Assembly (NCBI RefSeq): GCF_015999545.1
Contig: NZ_CP065546.1
Location: 1,550,001 to 1,614,000, forward strand
DNA: 64,000 bases
Direction of reading: 5' to 3'
From: Lysinibacillus sp. JNUCC-52
GTDB lineage: Bacteria; Bacillota; Bacilli; Bacillales_A; Planococcaceae
The notes beneath the pieces are model-generated. The model was not told the DNA's origin, ran no database searches, and saw only the letters and a list, made by a program, of their open reading frames with translations. The position numbers and the translations under genes are program-made. How positions within the stretch are numbered: position 1 is the first letter of the stretch; each line of letters begins with the position of its first letter. Positions 35,353 through 45,357 of the stretch are shown piece by piece.

Positions 35353-36576
35353 TTAAGCTTCAGGTCCGATTATAGCAATTGCCGGCTCTGCTTTTAAAAT
35401 TTTGGCAATGAGTCGATCTATTGAATCCATCGTAACAGCATCAATTGACGCCAATACTTCATCTACTGTACGATGGCGTCGATGAACTAATTCACTTGTC
35501 CCATTCCGATTCATACGCGCACCCGTTCCTTCAAGACCAAGCACAAAGCTTCCTTTTAGCTGTTCCTTAGCATTATCTAACTCTTCCTCAGTCACGCCTC
35601 CCGCTACAATATCTAGCAATGTAGCATCAATTGTATGCTGCAATTGCGCTAGTTGTTGGCGACTTGCACTGCCATAAATCGTAAATGCCCCAACGTCTGC
35701 ATAGCATGATTGATAGGAGAAAATTGTATAAGCTAAGCCACGCTCTTCACGTACTTCTTGGAACAGACGGGAGCTCATGTTACCACCTATAATATTATTT
35801 AAGGCAATAAAACTATACATATCTGGATCTTTGACCCCAATTGCAGGATAGGAAATCGCTAAATGAGCCTGTTCCGTATCACGCGTTTTCATAATTTCTC
35901 CTGGTTGGAACTGTGGATTTGTCAAGACAGGTACCACAGCATGCGGTGAAGCCTCATATTGTCCAAATAAGTTTTCAATTGTCGTTAATAGTGACGGTGA
36001 AATATTGCCAGCCACGGAAATGACAATCGACTCTGGCCCATAATGTTTAGCCATATACTGTCGAATCACATCTGCAGTAAATGTTTTTAATGTAGCAGCA
36101 GTCCCTAAAATTGGACGGCCTAGTGCATCATTTGGATACATTACTTCCCAAAGCTTTTCATGCACATCATCATCAGGAGCATCTTCACTCATGAATATTT
36201 CCTCTAGTACTACTTGACGCTCTTTCTCCAATTCTTCTTCCGTAAAAGTCGAATGAAAGAACATATCAGCAAGAATTGTTATGGCAAGCTCCGCATGATG
36301 ATCTAAAACTTTTGCATAATAGCATGTATTTTCCTTTGAAGTAAAGGCATTTAGCTCCCCACCAATACGATCAAATTCTTCTGCTATTTGGCGAGCAGTT
36401 CGCGTTTTTGTCCCTTTAAAAAGCATATGTTCGATAAAGTGTGTAATCCCATTCTCTTCTGGAAGTTCATAGCGAGAACCCGCATTGACAAATATGCCCA
36501 GCGCAACAGATCTTACATGATCAATTTGCTCGGACACAATACGCACACCGTTTTGACATGTATGTACTTGTACCAA
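35353..36576 (-). CDS. mlpA: M16 family zinc peptidase MlpA (YmxG)
   Basis: 407 residues with the inverted zinc motif HFIEH (46-50), the downstream glutamate region (EKERQVVLEEIFMSEDAPDD) and the second M16 domain. Processing-peptidase type, single-chain. Start is TTG with AAGGAGG upstream. In B. subtilis the gene also follows pnp; MlpA has been linked to extracellular protease expression there. A strong hairpin separates it from pnp, so it probably has its own transcript. Confidence 0.92.
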   Translation of the reverse strand: MVQVHTCQNGVRIVSEQIDHVRSVALGIFVNAGSRYELPEENGITHFIEHMLFKGTKTRTARQIAEEFDRIGGELNAFTSKENTCYYAKVLDHHAELAITILADMFFHSTFTEEELEKERQVVLEEIFMSEDAPDDDVHEKLWEVMYPNDALGRPILGTAATLKTFTADVIRQYMAKHYGPESIVISVAGNISPSLLTTIENLFGQYEASPHAVVPVLTNPQFQPGEIMKTRDTEQAHLAISYPAIGVKDPDMYSFIALNNIIGGNMSSRLFQEVREERGLAYTIFSYQSCYADVGAFTIYGSASRQQLAQLQHTIDATLLDIVAGGVTEEELDNAKEQLKGSFVLGLEGTGARMNRNGTSELVHRRHRTVDEVLASIDAVTMDSIDRLIAKILKAEPAIAIIGPEA

Positions 36577-36609
36577 ATAATTTCCTCCTTTTTAACCGTT
36601 TTATTTGAA

Positions 36610-36636
36610 AAAGGCTGCGCATCATACGCAGCCTTT
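36610..36636 (-). terminator. pnp terminator
   Basis: Perfect 10-bp inverted repeat AAAGGCTGCG / CGCAGCCTTT, 12 bp past the pnp stop, followed by T residues on the minus strand. Confidence 0.85.
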
Positions 36637-36647
36637 AATTTATAAAA

Positions 36648-38762
36648 TTATTTACCTTGTTCTGCGCGTTCTTTTTCCTCTTGAATAACTACTTTACGAG
36701 ATAAGTTTACACGACCTTGCTTGTCGATTTCAATTACTTTCACAAGTAATTGATCGCCTAGCTTTAATACATCTTCTACTTGCTTAGTACGCTCTTCTTG
36801 AATTTCAGAAATGTGTAATAAGCCATCTTTACCTGGGAAGATTTCACAGAAAGCACCGAATTTCTCGATACGTTTAACAGTTGATAAGTAGTATTCACCT
36901 ACTTTTGCTTCACGTACGATATCTTCAATAATTTGTTTTGCACGTGCGTTCATTTCTTCGTCTGCTGAAGAAATATAAATTGTACCATCTTGCTCTGTAT
37001 CAATTTTTACGCCTGTTTCTTCAATAATTTTGTTAATTTGCTTACCACCTGGTCCAATGACATCGCGGATTTTATCTGGATTAATACGCACAATTACGAT
37101 TTTCGGTGCATAAGCAGATAGTTTCTCACGTGGTTGTGCAAGTGTTGCAAGCATAGATTCTAAAATATGCATACGTCCAATTTTTGCTTGAGTTAATGCT
37201 TCTTCTAAAATATTGCGAGATAAACCGTCAATTTTAATATCCATTTGAAGTGCTGTAACACCTTTAGCTGTACCAGCTACTTTAAAGTCCATATCACCAA
37301 GATGATCTTCCATACCTTGGATATCCGTTAAAATTGAGTAATGCTCACCTTTTTTAATAAGTCCCATTGCAATACCAGCAACAGGTGCTTTTAACGGAAC
37401 ACCAGCATCCATCATAGCTAAAGTAGAAGCACAGATTGAAGCTTGTGAAGTTGAGCCGTTTGATTCAAGTACTTCTGATACACAACGAATTGTATATGGG
37501 AATACAGATTCATCAGGAATTACTGCTTCGAGTGCACGCTCACCTAAAGCACCGTGACCGATTTCACGACGACCTGGACCACGAATTGGACCAGTTTCCC
37601 CTACAGAGAATTGAGGGAAATTGTAGTGATGCATAAAGCGTTTAGATTCTTCTACACCTAAACCGTCGATAATTTGTACATCGCCAAGTGCACCTAAAGT
37701 ACAAATTGACAGTGCTTGAGTTTGTCCACGTGTAAATAATGCCGAACCATGCGTACGTTGTAATAGACCTGTTTCTGAAGAAAGTGGGCGAATTTCATCG
37801 AGTTTACGACCATCTGGACGGATTTTATCTTCTGTAATTTGGCGACGAACTTCGTCTTTCACCATTTTATCTAAAATTGTATGCACTTGTTTCATTGTTG
37901 TGTCATCAGCTTCTTGTTCTTCATAAGAAGCGATAATACGGTCTTTCACTGCTTTGATAGCTTCATCACGTGCATGTTTTTCAGCAGTTTGAATCGCATC
38001 ATGCATTTCCGTTTCACACGCTGCTTTAATATCAGCTTGAATCGCTTCATCAATTTCAAACAATGTTACAGGTATTTTTTCTTTCCCTACTTCAGCAATA
38101 ATTTGCTCTTGGAAAGCAATAATTTTTTTAATTTCTTCATGACCGAACATAATAGCTTCTAACATTACTTCTTCTGGTACTTCTAAAGCGCCTGCTTCAA
38201 CCATGTTAATAGCATCTTTGTTTCCAGCGACAGATAAATGAACTGTTGAAATTTTAGACTGCTCAACTGTTGGGTTCACGATGAATTCACCGTCAATATA
38301 TCCAACTTGTACACCAGCAATTGGGCCACCGAATGGAATATCAGAAATTGCTAATGCTAATGATGAACCGACCATAGCTGCCATTTCAGACGTGCAATCA
38401 GGATCATTAGACATAACCATTGAAATTACTTGTACTTCATTACGGAAACCATCTGGGAACATTGGGCGAATTGGACGGTCAATTAAGCGGCTTGCTAAAA
38501 TCGCTTTTTCCGATGGACGTCCTTCACGTTTAATAAAGCCGCCAGGAATTTTACCCGCTGCATATAAACGTTCTTCGTAGTTTACTGTTAATGGGAAGAA
38601 ATCTAGTGGTTTTGGTGATTTTGACATTGTTGCTGTTGCAAGTACAGAAGTATCACCATAGCGTACTAATGCTGCTCCATTTGCTTGTTTTGCTAACTGT
38701 CCTACTTCAATTACAAGTGGACGGCCAGCCCATTCGTAGGAATAGACTTTCTTTTCGTTCAT
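36648..38762 (-). CDS. pnp: Polynucleotide phosphorylase
   Basis: 704 residues. Order: first RNase PH domain (about 1-225), helical linker, second RNase PH domain (about 310-545, [16 protein letters not shown] region and [12 protein letters not shown]), KH domain ([18 protein letters not shown], about 555-615) and S1 domain (about 622-690). It performs phosphorolytic 3'-to-5' RNA decay. GAGAGGGG precedes the ATG. The leader folds a strong hairpin 27 bp before the start codon. Confidence 0.98.
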   Translation of the reverse strand: MNEKKVYSYEWAGRPLVIEVGQLAKQANGAALVRYGDTSVLATATMSKSPKPLDFFPLTVNYEERLYAAGKIPGGFIKREGRPSEKAILASRLIDRPIRPMFPDGFRNEVQVISMVMSNDPDCTSEMAAMVGSSLALAISDIPFGGPIAGVQVGYIDGEFIVNPTVEQSKISTVHLSVAGNKDAINMVEAGALEVPEEVMLEAIMFGHEEIKKIIAFQEQIIAEVGKEKIPVTLFEIDEAIQADIKAACETEMHDAIQTAEKHARDEAIKAVKDRIIASYEEQEADDTTMKQVHTILDKMVKDEVRRQITEDKIRPDGRKLDEIRPLSSETGLLQRTHGSALFTRGQTQALSICTLGALGDVQIIDGLGVEESKRFMHHYNFPQFSVGETGPIRGPGRREIGHGALGERALEAVIPDESVFPYTIRCVSEVLESNGSTSQASICASTLAMMDAGVPLKAPVAGIAMGLIKKGEHYSILTDIQGMEDHLGDMDFKVAGTAKGVTALQMDIKIDGLSRNILEEALTQAKIGRMHILESMLATLAQPREKLSAYAPKIVIVRINPDKIRDVIGPGGKQINKIIEETGVKIDTEQDGTIYISSADEEMNARAKQIIEDIVREAKVGEYYLSTVKRIEKFGAFCEIFPGKDGLLHISEIQEERTKQVEDVLKLGDQLLVKVIEIDKQGRVNLSRKVVIQEEKERAEQGK

Positions 38763-39113
38763 TCAATGAACCCCTCTCTATTATAAAAACACTTACTCGT
38801 CTGTATGTACTAATAGTAAGTGTACCAAAAATGCTTGTTCTATGCTAAATATTTCATGAAATAATCATACATTTAAATTCAGTTATTGCCAATTTATTTA
38901 GGATTTATTTCTTAATTTGGTTTTAATGGCGTTTTAGCTTGCTTTTGTGCTTATATTTGTATTATATTTGGCTAATTTTTTCTATTCATGATAATAGTTG
39001 CCAACATCTACACGATGTTTCGTTTCATTTGCACTTCGTCATGCGCTTTCCATTTGGAAGTACCAAACTAAATGAATACTTTAAATAGCTTAAAAGTTTT
39101 ATAAACATAAAGA
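38763..39113. other. pnp leader region between rpsO terminator and pnp
   Basis: About 350 bp with no gene. It holds the pnp ribosome site and a perfect 9-bp hairpin at 38789-38823. The remaining AT-rich part should hold the pnp promoter, which I could not place with confidence. Confidence 0.5.
38789..38823 (-). promoter_or_regulatory. Hairpin in pnp 5' leader
   Basis: ACACTTACT / AGTAAGTGT perfect 9-bp stem, loop of 17 bases, followed on the minus strand by TTTTATAAT and then the ribosome site. It is placed to act in attenuation or in autocontrol of pnp mRNA stability, both inferred. Confidence 0.5.
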
Positions 39114-39137
39114 AAAAGCGGGAATAATCCCGCTTTT
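39114..39137 (-). terminator. rpsO terminator
   Basis: Perfect 10-bp stem AAAAGCGGGA / TCCCGCTTTT with a four-base loop, 11 bp past the rpsO stop. Confidence 0.88.
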
Positions 39138-39147
39138 CGATTGTCAA

Positions 39148-39417
39148 TTAGCGACGTAAGCCTAAACGATTGATTAGTTCACGGTAACGTTGAACGTCAG
39201 TTTCACGTAGATATTTAAGTAAGTGACGACGACGACCTACCATTTTAAGAAGACCACGCTCAGAGTGGAAATCTTTTTTGTGTGTACGTAAGTGAGTGTT
39301 TAAAGCGTTGATTTCAGCTGTTAAAACTGCAACTTGTACTTCTGGAGAACCAGTGTCACTTTCGTGAGTACGGTACTCAGCGATAATTTCGTTTTTACGT
39401 TCTTTTGTAATAGCCAT
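39148..39417 (-). CDS. rpsO: 30S ribosomal protein S15
   Basis: 89 residues from the ATG of [16 protein letters not shown], with TTAGGAGGTC upstream; an in-frame ATG further upstream lies inside the leader. The TGSPEVQVA and [16 protein letters not shown] segments are diagnostic of S15. It binds the 16S three-way junction early in assembly and usually represses its own mRNA. Monocistronic, with its own leader and terminator. Confidence 0.98.
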   Translation of the reverse strand: MAITKERKNEIIAEYRTHESDTGSPEVQVAVLTAEINALNTHLRTHKKDFHSERGLLKMVGRRRHLLKYLRETDVQRYRELINRLGLRR

Positions 39418-39449
39418 TTGTATTGACCTCCTAAATAATTGTTTAATCC

Positions 39450-39495
39450 CCATTAGCACAGTAAACGTTGGAGTCTTCGGTATACCGAGCTAAGG
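39450..39495 (-). promoter_or_regulatory. Probable S15 autoregulatory leader
   Basis: Minus strand: an outer helix CCTTAGC / GCTAATGG (one bulge) encloses a hairpin TCGG-TATA-CCGA stacked directly on it and a second arm. This is the three-way-junction layout that S15 recognises in Bacillus/Geobacillus rpsO leaders. Fold drawn by eye. Confidence 0.55.
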
Positions 39496-39580
39496 TTAAG
39501 CACTTTATGCACTTATGAATGTTACCATAAAATAAAGGGGCAAGCAAGTAATAACGTAGTCCTGCCAAACATGGCAACGT

Positions 39581-40531
39581 CTATTCTATTACGTTAAAAA
39601 AGTGAATAGCCTCTTGCTTGTCTTTTTCTATTTGTGTTTTTAACGCTTCGATGCCATCAAATTTACGCTCACTTCGAATACGTTTATACCAAGCAACATG
39701 TACTTCTTCGCCATAAATATTTTTATCGAAGTTTAAAATATGAACTTCAATAGACAGTTGCTTGTCATTAGGATCTTTAAATGTTGGTTTATAGCCTACA
39801 TTACATACACCATCATACCAATTATTTTGTACAAGTAATCGAACAGCATACACACCACTTGCTGGAATATAAGTACCTTCTAATGCTTGCACATTAGCGG
39901 TAGGGAAGCCTATTGTACGTCCACGTTTATCACCATGCACGACTATTCCTTTGATGTCAAAAGGTCGCCCTAGAAGCATTCTTGCTGCCTCCATATCCCC
40001 TTCTTGCAATAACTTACGAATACGCGTGGAGCTAATTTTCTCAGTCGCATCGGTTTTCTTATCGACAACTGTTACACCATACTCCCCATTACTTAATGCG
40101 CGCATATCTTCCATTGTGCCTTTTCCAAATGCACCAAATGAAAAATCAAAGCCAGCTGTAACGTGTTGAATGTTTAATCCTCGAATAAATGTATCAATAA
40201 AAGCAGCAGGTGACAGCTTTGCAAAGTCCGATGTGAAATGTACAACAAATACAGTATCTACACCTTGTTCTTCAAACAACTGCAATTTCTGCTGTAATAA
40301 TGTAATATAAAATACTTTTTCATTTCGTCCGCCTAGCACTAAAGATGGATGCGGATCAAATGTCATAACGGCAGTTGAGATTTGTCGCTTTTCCGCCTCT
40401 TGCTTGGCCGCATCAATAACCGCCTGATGTCCAATATGTACACCATCAAAAAAGCCAATAGCCAATGAGTAAGGCGGTATGCTTTCTCGTTGCTGTAATT
40501 GGTGTGGGTATTTTAAATGAATAACCTCCAT
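39581..40531 (-). CDS. ribF: Bifunctional riboflavin kinase / FAD synthetase
   Basis: 316 residues. N-terminal nucleotidyltransferase with GFFDGVHIGHQ (HxGH type) and the ISSTRIRKLL motif; C-terminal flavokinase with GDKRGRTIGFPTANV and the catalytic-region VEVHILNFDKNIYGE. Converts riboflavin to FMN and then FAD. It is 13 bp after truB in the same unit. Confidence 0.97.
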   Translation of the reverse strand: MEVIHLKYPHQLQQRESIPPYSLAIGFFDGVHIGHQAVIDAAKQEAEKRQISTAVMTFDPHPSLVLGGRNEKVFYITLLQQKLQLFEEQGVDTVFVVHFTSDFAKLSPAAFIDTFIRGLNIQHVTAGFDFSFGAFGKGTMEDMRALSNGEYGVTVVDKKTDATEKISSTRIRKLLQEGDMEAARMLLGRPFDIKGIVVHGDKRGRTIGFPTANVQALEGTYIPASGVYAVRLLVQNNWYDGVCNVGYKPTFKDPNDKQLSIEVHILNFDKNIYGEEVHVAWYKRIRSERKFDGIEALKTQIEKDKQEAIHFFNVIE

Positions 40532-40544
40532 ACAAAAAATCCTC

Positions 40545-41456
40545 CTACTCTATCGTCGGAAACATTTTATGTGGTTTCATGTACCCTTCCTTAGTCGGAT
40601 GGGCTTGATAAACCGCAAATGCTTTCCCTTTGATTCCAAACACAATTTTATCATGCACCTTTAATAATGCATCTGCTGGAAGCACTTGTCCATTGAAAAT
40701 TTCTTTTTCATTAGCGGAAGTTATTTCAATATATGGATAGTCAGATAAGGCATATTCTACAGGTAGAATACATGTATTAATTTGTTCAGTTTCCATTAAT
40801 TCGGCAACTTGTGCTAGTGTAAAGCAATTGTCTTGCGTAAAAGTACCTGACGCTGTTCGAACAAGTGCTTGCATATGTGCAGGATAACCAAGTGCTTCAC
40901 CAATTTGCACAGCAAGTGTACGAATATATGTCCCTTTGCTACATGAAATCCTTACAGGGAACGTAATGTCCTGCCCTTCGTATACTTCCTGATCGTCTAG
41001 TAACTCTAAAGCATAAATTGTTACCTGTCTTGTTGGTCTTTCAACAGTCTCACCTTTACGTGCATATTCATATAAACGTTTACCATTTACTTTGACAGCT
41101 GAAAACATCGGTGGTGTTTGATTAATGATACCAGTTAAAGACGCTAATACATCGAGTATTTCTGCACGTGTAAACGACTTAATTGTGTTATCTTCTGCAA
41201 CTGTTTCTCCTTCGGCATCTTCAGTTGTCGTTGTTCGCCCAATTGAAATTACTGCCTCATAAGTCTTCCCTGCATCTGTTAAATATTCTGCGATGCGGGT
41301 TGCCTGTCCGATACAAATTGGAAGAACACCTTCCACTCCTGGATCTAATGTGCCCGTATGGCCAACTTTTTTTGTACGCAATATTTTTCGTAATTTAAAT
41401 ACGCAATCATGACTTGTCATGCCACGTTCTTTCCAAAGCGGTAAAATACCGTTCAT
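40545..41456 (-). CDS. truB: tRNA pseudouridine(55) synthase
   Basis: 303 residues from the ATG of MNGILPLWKERG, with TAAGGGGG upstream; a much longer upstream reading overlaps rbfA and has no support. Catalytic aspartate D38 in GHTGTLDPGVEGVLP; the KVNGKRLYEYARKGE motif follows, and a C-terminal PUA-like domain. Makes pseudouridine-55 in the T loop of tRNA. A hairpin terminator lies between rbfA and truB, so read-through or a local promoter must feed truB-ribF. Confidence 0.96.
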   Translation of the reverse strand: MNGILPLWKERGMTSHDCVFKLRKILRTKKVGHTGTLDPGVEGVLPICIGQATRIAEYLTDAGKTYEAVISIGRTTTTEDAEGETVAEDNTIKSFTRAEILDVLASLTGIINQTPPMFSAVKVNGKRLYEYARKGETVERPTRQVTIYALELLDDQEVYEGQDITFPVRISCSKGTYIRTLAVQIGEALGYPAHMQALVRTASGTFTQDNCFTLAQVAELMETEQINTCILPVEYALSDYPYIEITSANEKEIFNGQVLPADALLKVHDKIVFGIKGKAFAVYQAHPTKEGYMKPHKMFPTIE

Positions 41457-41487
41457 AAAAATCCCCCTTAAACAAAATTGCATAAAA

Positions 41488-41524
41488 AAAGTCTGCCTGC
41501 ATGAAAATGCATGTGGCAGACTTT
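41488..41524 (-). terminator. Hairpin terminator between rbfA and truB
   Basis: AAAGTCTGCC / GGCAGACTTT perfect 10-bp outer stem with an inner TGCAT/ATGCA, followed by TTTTTTT on the minus strand, 11 bp past the rbfA stop. Ends the nusA-infB operon or attenuates into truB. Confidence 0.85.
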
Positions 41525-41535
41525 TACTGATTTGC

Positions 41536-41877
41536 TTATTCTTTGTGTAAACCACGTAACAATGAATCAATACGGTTACCGTATTCAATCGATGAATCGA
41601 ATTCAAAGATTAACTCTGGTGTTCGACGTAAACGGATACGAGAACCAATTTCTGAACGGATAAAGCCAGCAGCTTTTACTAAAGCTTTTAACGTTTCCTC
41701 ACGTTCGCGTTCATTGCCTAAAGATGTAATATAAATCGTCGCTTGTTGTAAATCACCAGTTACATCTACACCAGTAACAGTAACGAAGCCAACACGCGGA
41801 TCTTTAATTTTACGGCCAATAATATCACCAAGCTCTTTTTTCATTTGCTCAGCAACACGGTTTGAGCGTAGAGACAT
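41536..41877 (-). CDS. rbfA: Ribosome-binding factor A
   Basis: 113 residues, one KH-like domain with [21 protein letters not shown] at the start and [18 protein letters not shown] near the end, both diagnostic. It matures the 5' end of 16S rRNA and helps in cold adaptation. Separated from ylxP by a 105-bp interval that folds into a long hairpin, unlike the tight spacing elsewhere in this operon. Confidence 0.97.
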   Translation of the reverse strand: MSLRSNRVAEQMKKELGDIIGRKIKDPRVGFVTVTGVDVTGDLQQATIYITSLGNEREREETLKALVKAAGFIRSEIGSRIRLRRTPELIFEFDSSIEYGNRIDSLLRGLHKE

Positions 41878-41903
41878 AATTAGTCACCTCAATTTCGATG
41901 TTC

Positions 41904-41975
41904 AAATATTTGCGCTAAAGGTGCTGTTAGCGTTTGTTGATACGCTCCACAGACATCCTGCATTCGCAAATATTT
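41904..41975 (-). repeat. Structured intercistronic hairpin between ylxP and rbfA
   Basis: Perfect 11-bp outer arms AAATATTTGCG / CGCAAATATTT with an inner AGCGT/ACGCT hairpin. No T run follows, so it is not a simple terminator; mRNA processing or a translated-region spacer is possible. Confidence 0.5.
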
Positions 41976-41982
41976 TTACTGC

Positions 41983-42261
41983 TTATAAATAGTCTCGCCA
42001 CACATTAAGCTGTTCCCATGAAGGATTTGACTCTAAATAATGTAATGCATGATTGATTTCACGCTCCGCTGCTTCTTTCGAGGAAGAAACAGCAACTAGC
42101 GCTAATTTCGTACGTTGCCATACATTTTGGTGGTCAATTTCTGCAATGGAAACATTAAACTTTTGTTTTGTGCGAGTAATCATACGCTGTAAAACAGCGC
42201 GCTTTTCCTTTAACGAATGGGCAGTTTGAATAATGAATTCTACCTCAACGTATACAATCAT
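41983..42261 (-). CDS. ylxP: DUF503 protein YlxP
   Basis: 92 residues, a ferredoxin-like DUF503 protein (SLKEKRAVLQRMITRTKQKFNVSIAEID, VSSSKEAAEREINHALHYLE). It lies in the conserved infB-ylxP-rbfA order. Its ATG overlaps the infB stop by one base (TAATG). Thought to act in ribosome biogenesis by association only; no reaction is established. Confidence 0.92.
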   Translation of the reverse strand: MIVYVEVEFIIQTAHSLKEKRAVLQRMITRTKQKFNVSIAEIDHQNVWQRTKLALVAVSSSKEAAEREINHALHYLESNPSWEQLNVWRDYL

Positions 42262-44552
42262 TATGCACGTTTAACTTCTTCCATAATGTAGGCTTCAATA
42301 ATGTCGCCTTCTTTAATGTCATTGAAGTTTGTAATTGTAATACCACATTCGTATCCTCTTGCAACTTCTTTTACTTCGTCTTTGAAACGTTTTAATGTAT
42401 CTAATTCGCCTTCAAAAATCACGACGTTATCACGGATGACACGAACGCCTGAGTCACGTGTTACTTTACCTTCTGTAACATAAGAACCAGCAATTGTACC
42501 CACTTTTGATACTTTAATTGTTTGACGAACTTCCGCTTGACCAATAATTTTTTCTTCAAATTCTGGGTCTAGCATACCTTTCATCGCTTGCTCGATTTCT
42601 TCGATTACTTTATAAATAACACGGTGTAGACGAATATCTACGCCTTCTTCTTCCGCTGCACGTTTAGCGTTAATATCAGGTCGTACGTTGAAACCGATAA
42701 CGATTGCATTCGATGCTGCTGCAAGAGAAATATCTGATTCTGTAATTGCGCCAGCGCCTGTATGAATAATTTTCACATTTACGCCTTCAACATCAATCTT
42801 CATAAGTGAAGCAGCCATCGCTTCTACAGTACCTTGAACGTCAGCTTTAACGATTAAGTTTAACTCTTTCATTTCGCCTTGGCTCATTTGTTCGAATAAG
42901 TTATCAAGCGTTACACGTTGTTTTTCAGAACGTTGTGCTTGAATAGCTGTCATTGCACGTGTTTCCCCAACTTGACGAGCTGTTTTTTCATCTTCGAATA
43001 CAACGAAGCGGTCACCAGCTTGTGGCACATCGTTTAATCCTGTAATTTCAACTGGCGTTGATGGGCCAGCTTCTTTCACGCGACGACCTTTATCGTTGAC
43101 CATTGCACGTACGCGACCATAAGCGTGACCAACTACGATAGGGTCTCCAACTTTTAACGTACCATCTTGCACTAATAGTGTTGCAACAGAACCACGACCT
43201 TTATCAAGTTGTGCTTCGATTACAGTACCAAGTGCTAAACGATCTGGATTTGCTTTTAACTCTCCAACTTCAGCAACAAGTAATACCATTTCTAACAATG
43301 TGTCAATACCTTCACCTTTTAATGCTGAAATAGGGACGAAAATTGTATCGCCACCCCAAGCCTCAGGTACAAGTGCATGCTCAGTTAATTCTTGCATTAC
43401 ACGATCAGGGTTTGCTGATGGTTTATCCATTTTGTTAACAGCAACAATAATTGGCACTTCTGCTGCTTTAGCATGGTTAATTGCTTCAACTGTTTGAGGC
43501 ATTACACCATCATCAGCCGCTACTACTAAAATTGTTAAGTCTGTTACTTTCGCACCGCGCGCACGCATTGTTGTGAAGGCAGCATGCCCAGGTGTATCAA
43601 GGAAAGTAATCTTTTTGTCGCCTTCAGTTACTTGGTATGCACCGATATGTTGTGTAATACCACCTGCTTCTCCAGCAGTTACTTTTGTATGACGGATTGA
43701 GTCAAGTAACGTTGTTTTACCATGGTCAACGTGACCCATAATAGTTACTACAGGAGGACGTTCTGATAATTCAGCTTCATTTGCTTCCTCTGTTTGTTCG
43801 AAGTGCGTTTCTAAATCCGTAATATCTACACGAATTTCTTCTTCAACTTCTACACCGTAGTCTGCGCAAATTAACTCGATTGCATCCTTATCTAATTCTT
43901 GGTTAATTGTAGCCATTACACCAAGCATAAATAATTTTTTAATGATTTCAGATGGCTCACGGTATAATTTTTTTGCTAATTCAGCTACAGAAAGTGATTC
44001 TACAAATGTAATTTTTTCTGGTAATTCTTTTTGTTTCATTGGAATTGATGGTTGATGCGTTTTTGGATGACGGCGTTTACCGCCGTGAATTCCTGGTTTT
44101 GGACGTTGGTTGTATCCACCGCCGCCTCTACGATTATTATTATTATTGTTATTATTATTATTTTGTGTCATATTTCGATTTTGATTACCTTTTGTATTCT
44201 TAGATTTTTCGTTAGACGAATTTGAGTTTTGTTGCGTTTGTTGATTGTAATTATTCGCTTTCGGCTTAGAAGTAGCAGACTGCTGCTTTTGTCCATCTTG
44301 CTTTTTCACCGATTGCTGTGGTTTTTGTTGTCCATTCGCTTGAGATCGTTGTGTTACATTTTGAGTAGGTTGTTTTGCGTCTCTTTTATCTGTTGGTGCT
44401 TTAAATGATTGGTTTAACTTCACCACTGTATCGTTCTCCAACATAGACATATGATTTGTTACACTCACATTTAATTTACTTAGCGCTTCAATAACCTCTT
44501 TACTCGATTTATTCACTTGTTTGGCATATTCATGAACTCTGATTTTGGTCAT
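42261..44552 (-). CDS. infB: Translation initiation factor IF-2
   Basis: 763 residues. N-terminal IF2_N module (about 1-55), a Gln/Asn/Lys-rich disordered linker (about 55-160) with a run of ten asparagines at 131-140 and then [10 protein letters not shown], a second IF2_N (about 182-235), a G domain with GHVDHGKT (273-280), DTPGHAAF and NKMDKP, then domains II-IV. Brings fMet-tRNA to the 30S subunit and hydrolyses GTP on subunit joining. Between ylxQ (14 bp) and ylxP (one-base overlap). The Asn run is encoded by an almost pure AAT repeat. Confidence 0.98.
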   Translation of the reverse strand: MTKIRVHEYAKQVNKSSKEVIEALSKLNVSVTNHMSMLENDTVVKLNQSFKAPTDKRDAKQPTQNVTQRSQANGQQKPQQSVKKQDGQKQQSATSKPKANNYNQQTQQNSNSSNEKSKNTKGNQNRNMTQNNNNNNNNNNRRGGGGYNQRPKPGIHGGKRRHPKTHQPSIPMKQKELPEKITFVESLSVAELAKKLYREPSEIIKKLFMLGVMATINQELDKDAIELICADYGVEVEEEIRVDITDLETHFEQTEEANEAELSERPPVVTIMGHVDHGKTTLLDSIRHTKVTAGEAGGITQHIGAYQVTEGDKKITFLDTPGHAAFTTMRARGAKVTDLTILVVAADDGVMPQTVEAINHAKAAEVPIIVAVNKMDKPSANPDRVMQELTEHALVPEAWGGDTIFVPISALKGEGIDTLLEMVLLVAEVGELKANPDRLALGTVIEAQLDKGRGSVATLLVQDGTLKVGDPIVVGHAYGRVRAMVNDKGRRVKEAGPSTPVEITGLNDVPQAGDRFVVFEDEKTARQVGETRAMTAIQAQRSEKQRVTLDNLFEQMSQGEMKELNLIVKADVQGTVEAMAASLMKIDVEGVNVKIIHTGAGAITESDISLAAASNAIVIGFNVRPDINAKRAAEEEGVDIRLHRVIYKVIEEIEQAMKGMLDPEFEEKIIGQAEVRQTIKVSKVGTIAGSYVTEGKVTRDSGVRVIRDNVVIFEGELDTLKRFKDEVKEVARGYECGITITNFNDIKEGDIIEAYIMEEVKRA

Positions 44553-44566
44553 CTGCTCACCCCCGA

Positions 44567-44875
44567 TTATTTTTCGTTGAGTAGACTAGACAATTTACTT
44601 GCAAAACCTTTATCGGTAATAGCTAAAGCCACTCGGGCCTCCTTACCTGTAGCATGTCCTAGATCATAACGATCGCCAATTACATGATACTCAACGTTGT
44701 AATAAGTGCATTTATCTTGAATTTTTTTATTAGAGTTTTTAGAAGCATCGTTTGCGAGTAATACTAGCTTAGCATTACCATTGCGAACTTCCTTTACTAC
44801 TAACTCTTCACCTGAAATAACTTTACGGGCTCTAGCCGCTATACCAAGCAAATTAAACACTGCTTGATTGGTCAT
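44567..44875 (-). CDS. ylxQ: L7Ae-family protein YlxQ
   Basis: 102 residues with the L7Ae/L30e fold: [31 protein letters not shown] and [16 protein letters not shown]. It is likely to bind kink-turn RNA. It overlaps ylxR by ATGA. In B. subtilis YlxQ is non-essential with an unproven role. Confidence 0.92.
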   Translation of the reverse strand: MTNQAVFNLLGIAARARKVISGEELVVKEVRNGNAKLVLLANDASKNSNKKIQDKCTYYNVEYHVIGDRYDLGHATGKEARVALAITDKGFASKLSSLLNEK

Positions 44876-45150
44876 AAAATAGCCTCCCGACGAATGAGCA
44901 TTAAAAGCTCTTCGTAAATCTCTTCAGGAATTTTTGCTTCAAGCTGATGCCCTAATACATTTTTCTTACGCGCGATGTCAACAGCCTGCTCAGACTTGGA
45001 AACATAGGCGCCACGACCAGGTTTTTTCCCTGAAACATCAACGCTTACCTCGCCCTCTTTCGAGCGAACAACACGAATCATTGCTTTTTTTGGTAGCATT
45101 TCTCCAGTAGCTACGCATTTTCGAAGTGGTACTTTTTTACTAATCGCCAT
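44872..45150 (-). CDS. ylxR: RNA-binding protein YlxR (DUF448)
   Basis: 92 residues from the ATG of MAISKKVPLRKCVATG, with AGAGGAAAGGTG upstream; an earlier in-frame ATG reaches into the intergenic hairpin region. PLRKCVATGEMLPKKAMIRVVR and GKKPGRGAYVSKS are the YlxR family signatures. YlxR acts as an RNA-binding factor reported to influence RNase P and transcription in relatives. It is separated from nusA by about 207 bp holding a strong hairpin, an unusual gap in this operon. Confidence 0.92.
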   Translation of the reverse strand: MAISKKVPLRKCVATGEMLPKKAMIRVVRSKEGEVSVDVSGKKPGRGAYVSKSEQAVDIARKKNVLGHQLEAKIPEEIYEELLMLIRREAIL

Positions 45151-45285
45151 AAGAATCACCTTTCCTCTCTGAAGCTTCGTAAGAGGTGGACTAGCCATAA
45201 CCAATACAGCAAGGTGGCATTTTGTGATTTGCCCATTGTGGAGTACAATCACGCATCTCAAAATCCTGAACCTTTGCCTCAGCTT

Positions 45286-45331
45286 CTGGCTTTATTCAGT
45301 CGGCCTGGGAACGCCCACTGAATAAAGCCAG
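45286..45331. repeat. Perfect 15-bp hairpin between nusA and ylxR
   Basis: CTGGCTTTATTCAGT / ACTGAATAAAGCCAG with a 16-base GC-rich loop. No T run on either side, so not a classic terminator. It may be a small mobile repeat or an RNA processing site splitting the operon mRNA. Confidence 0.6.
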
Positions 45332-45357
45332 GTGACCAGTCACACGGGCTTTCTTAC

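Noticed and set aside
41457..41606. 50-residue N-terminal extension of TruB
   Set aside because: It would overlap the rbfA-truB terminator and the end of rbfA, and the internal ATG has a strong ribosome site and the normal TruB N-terminus.
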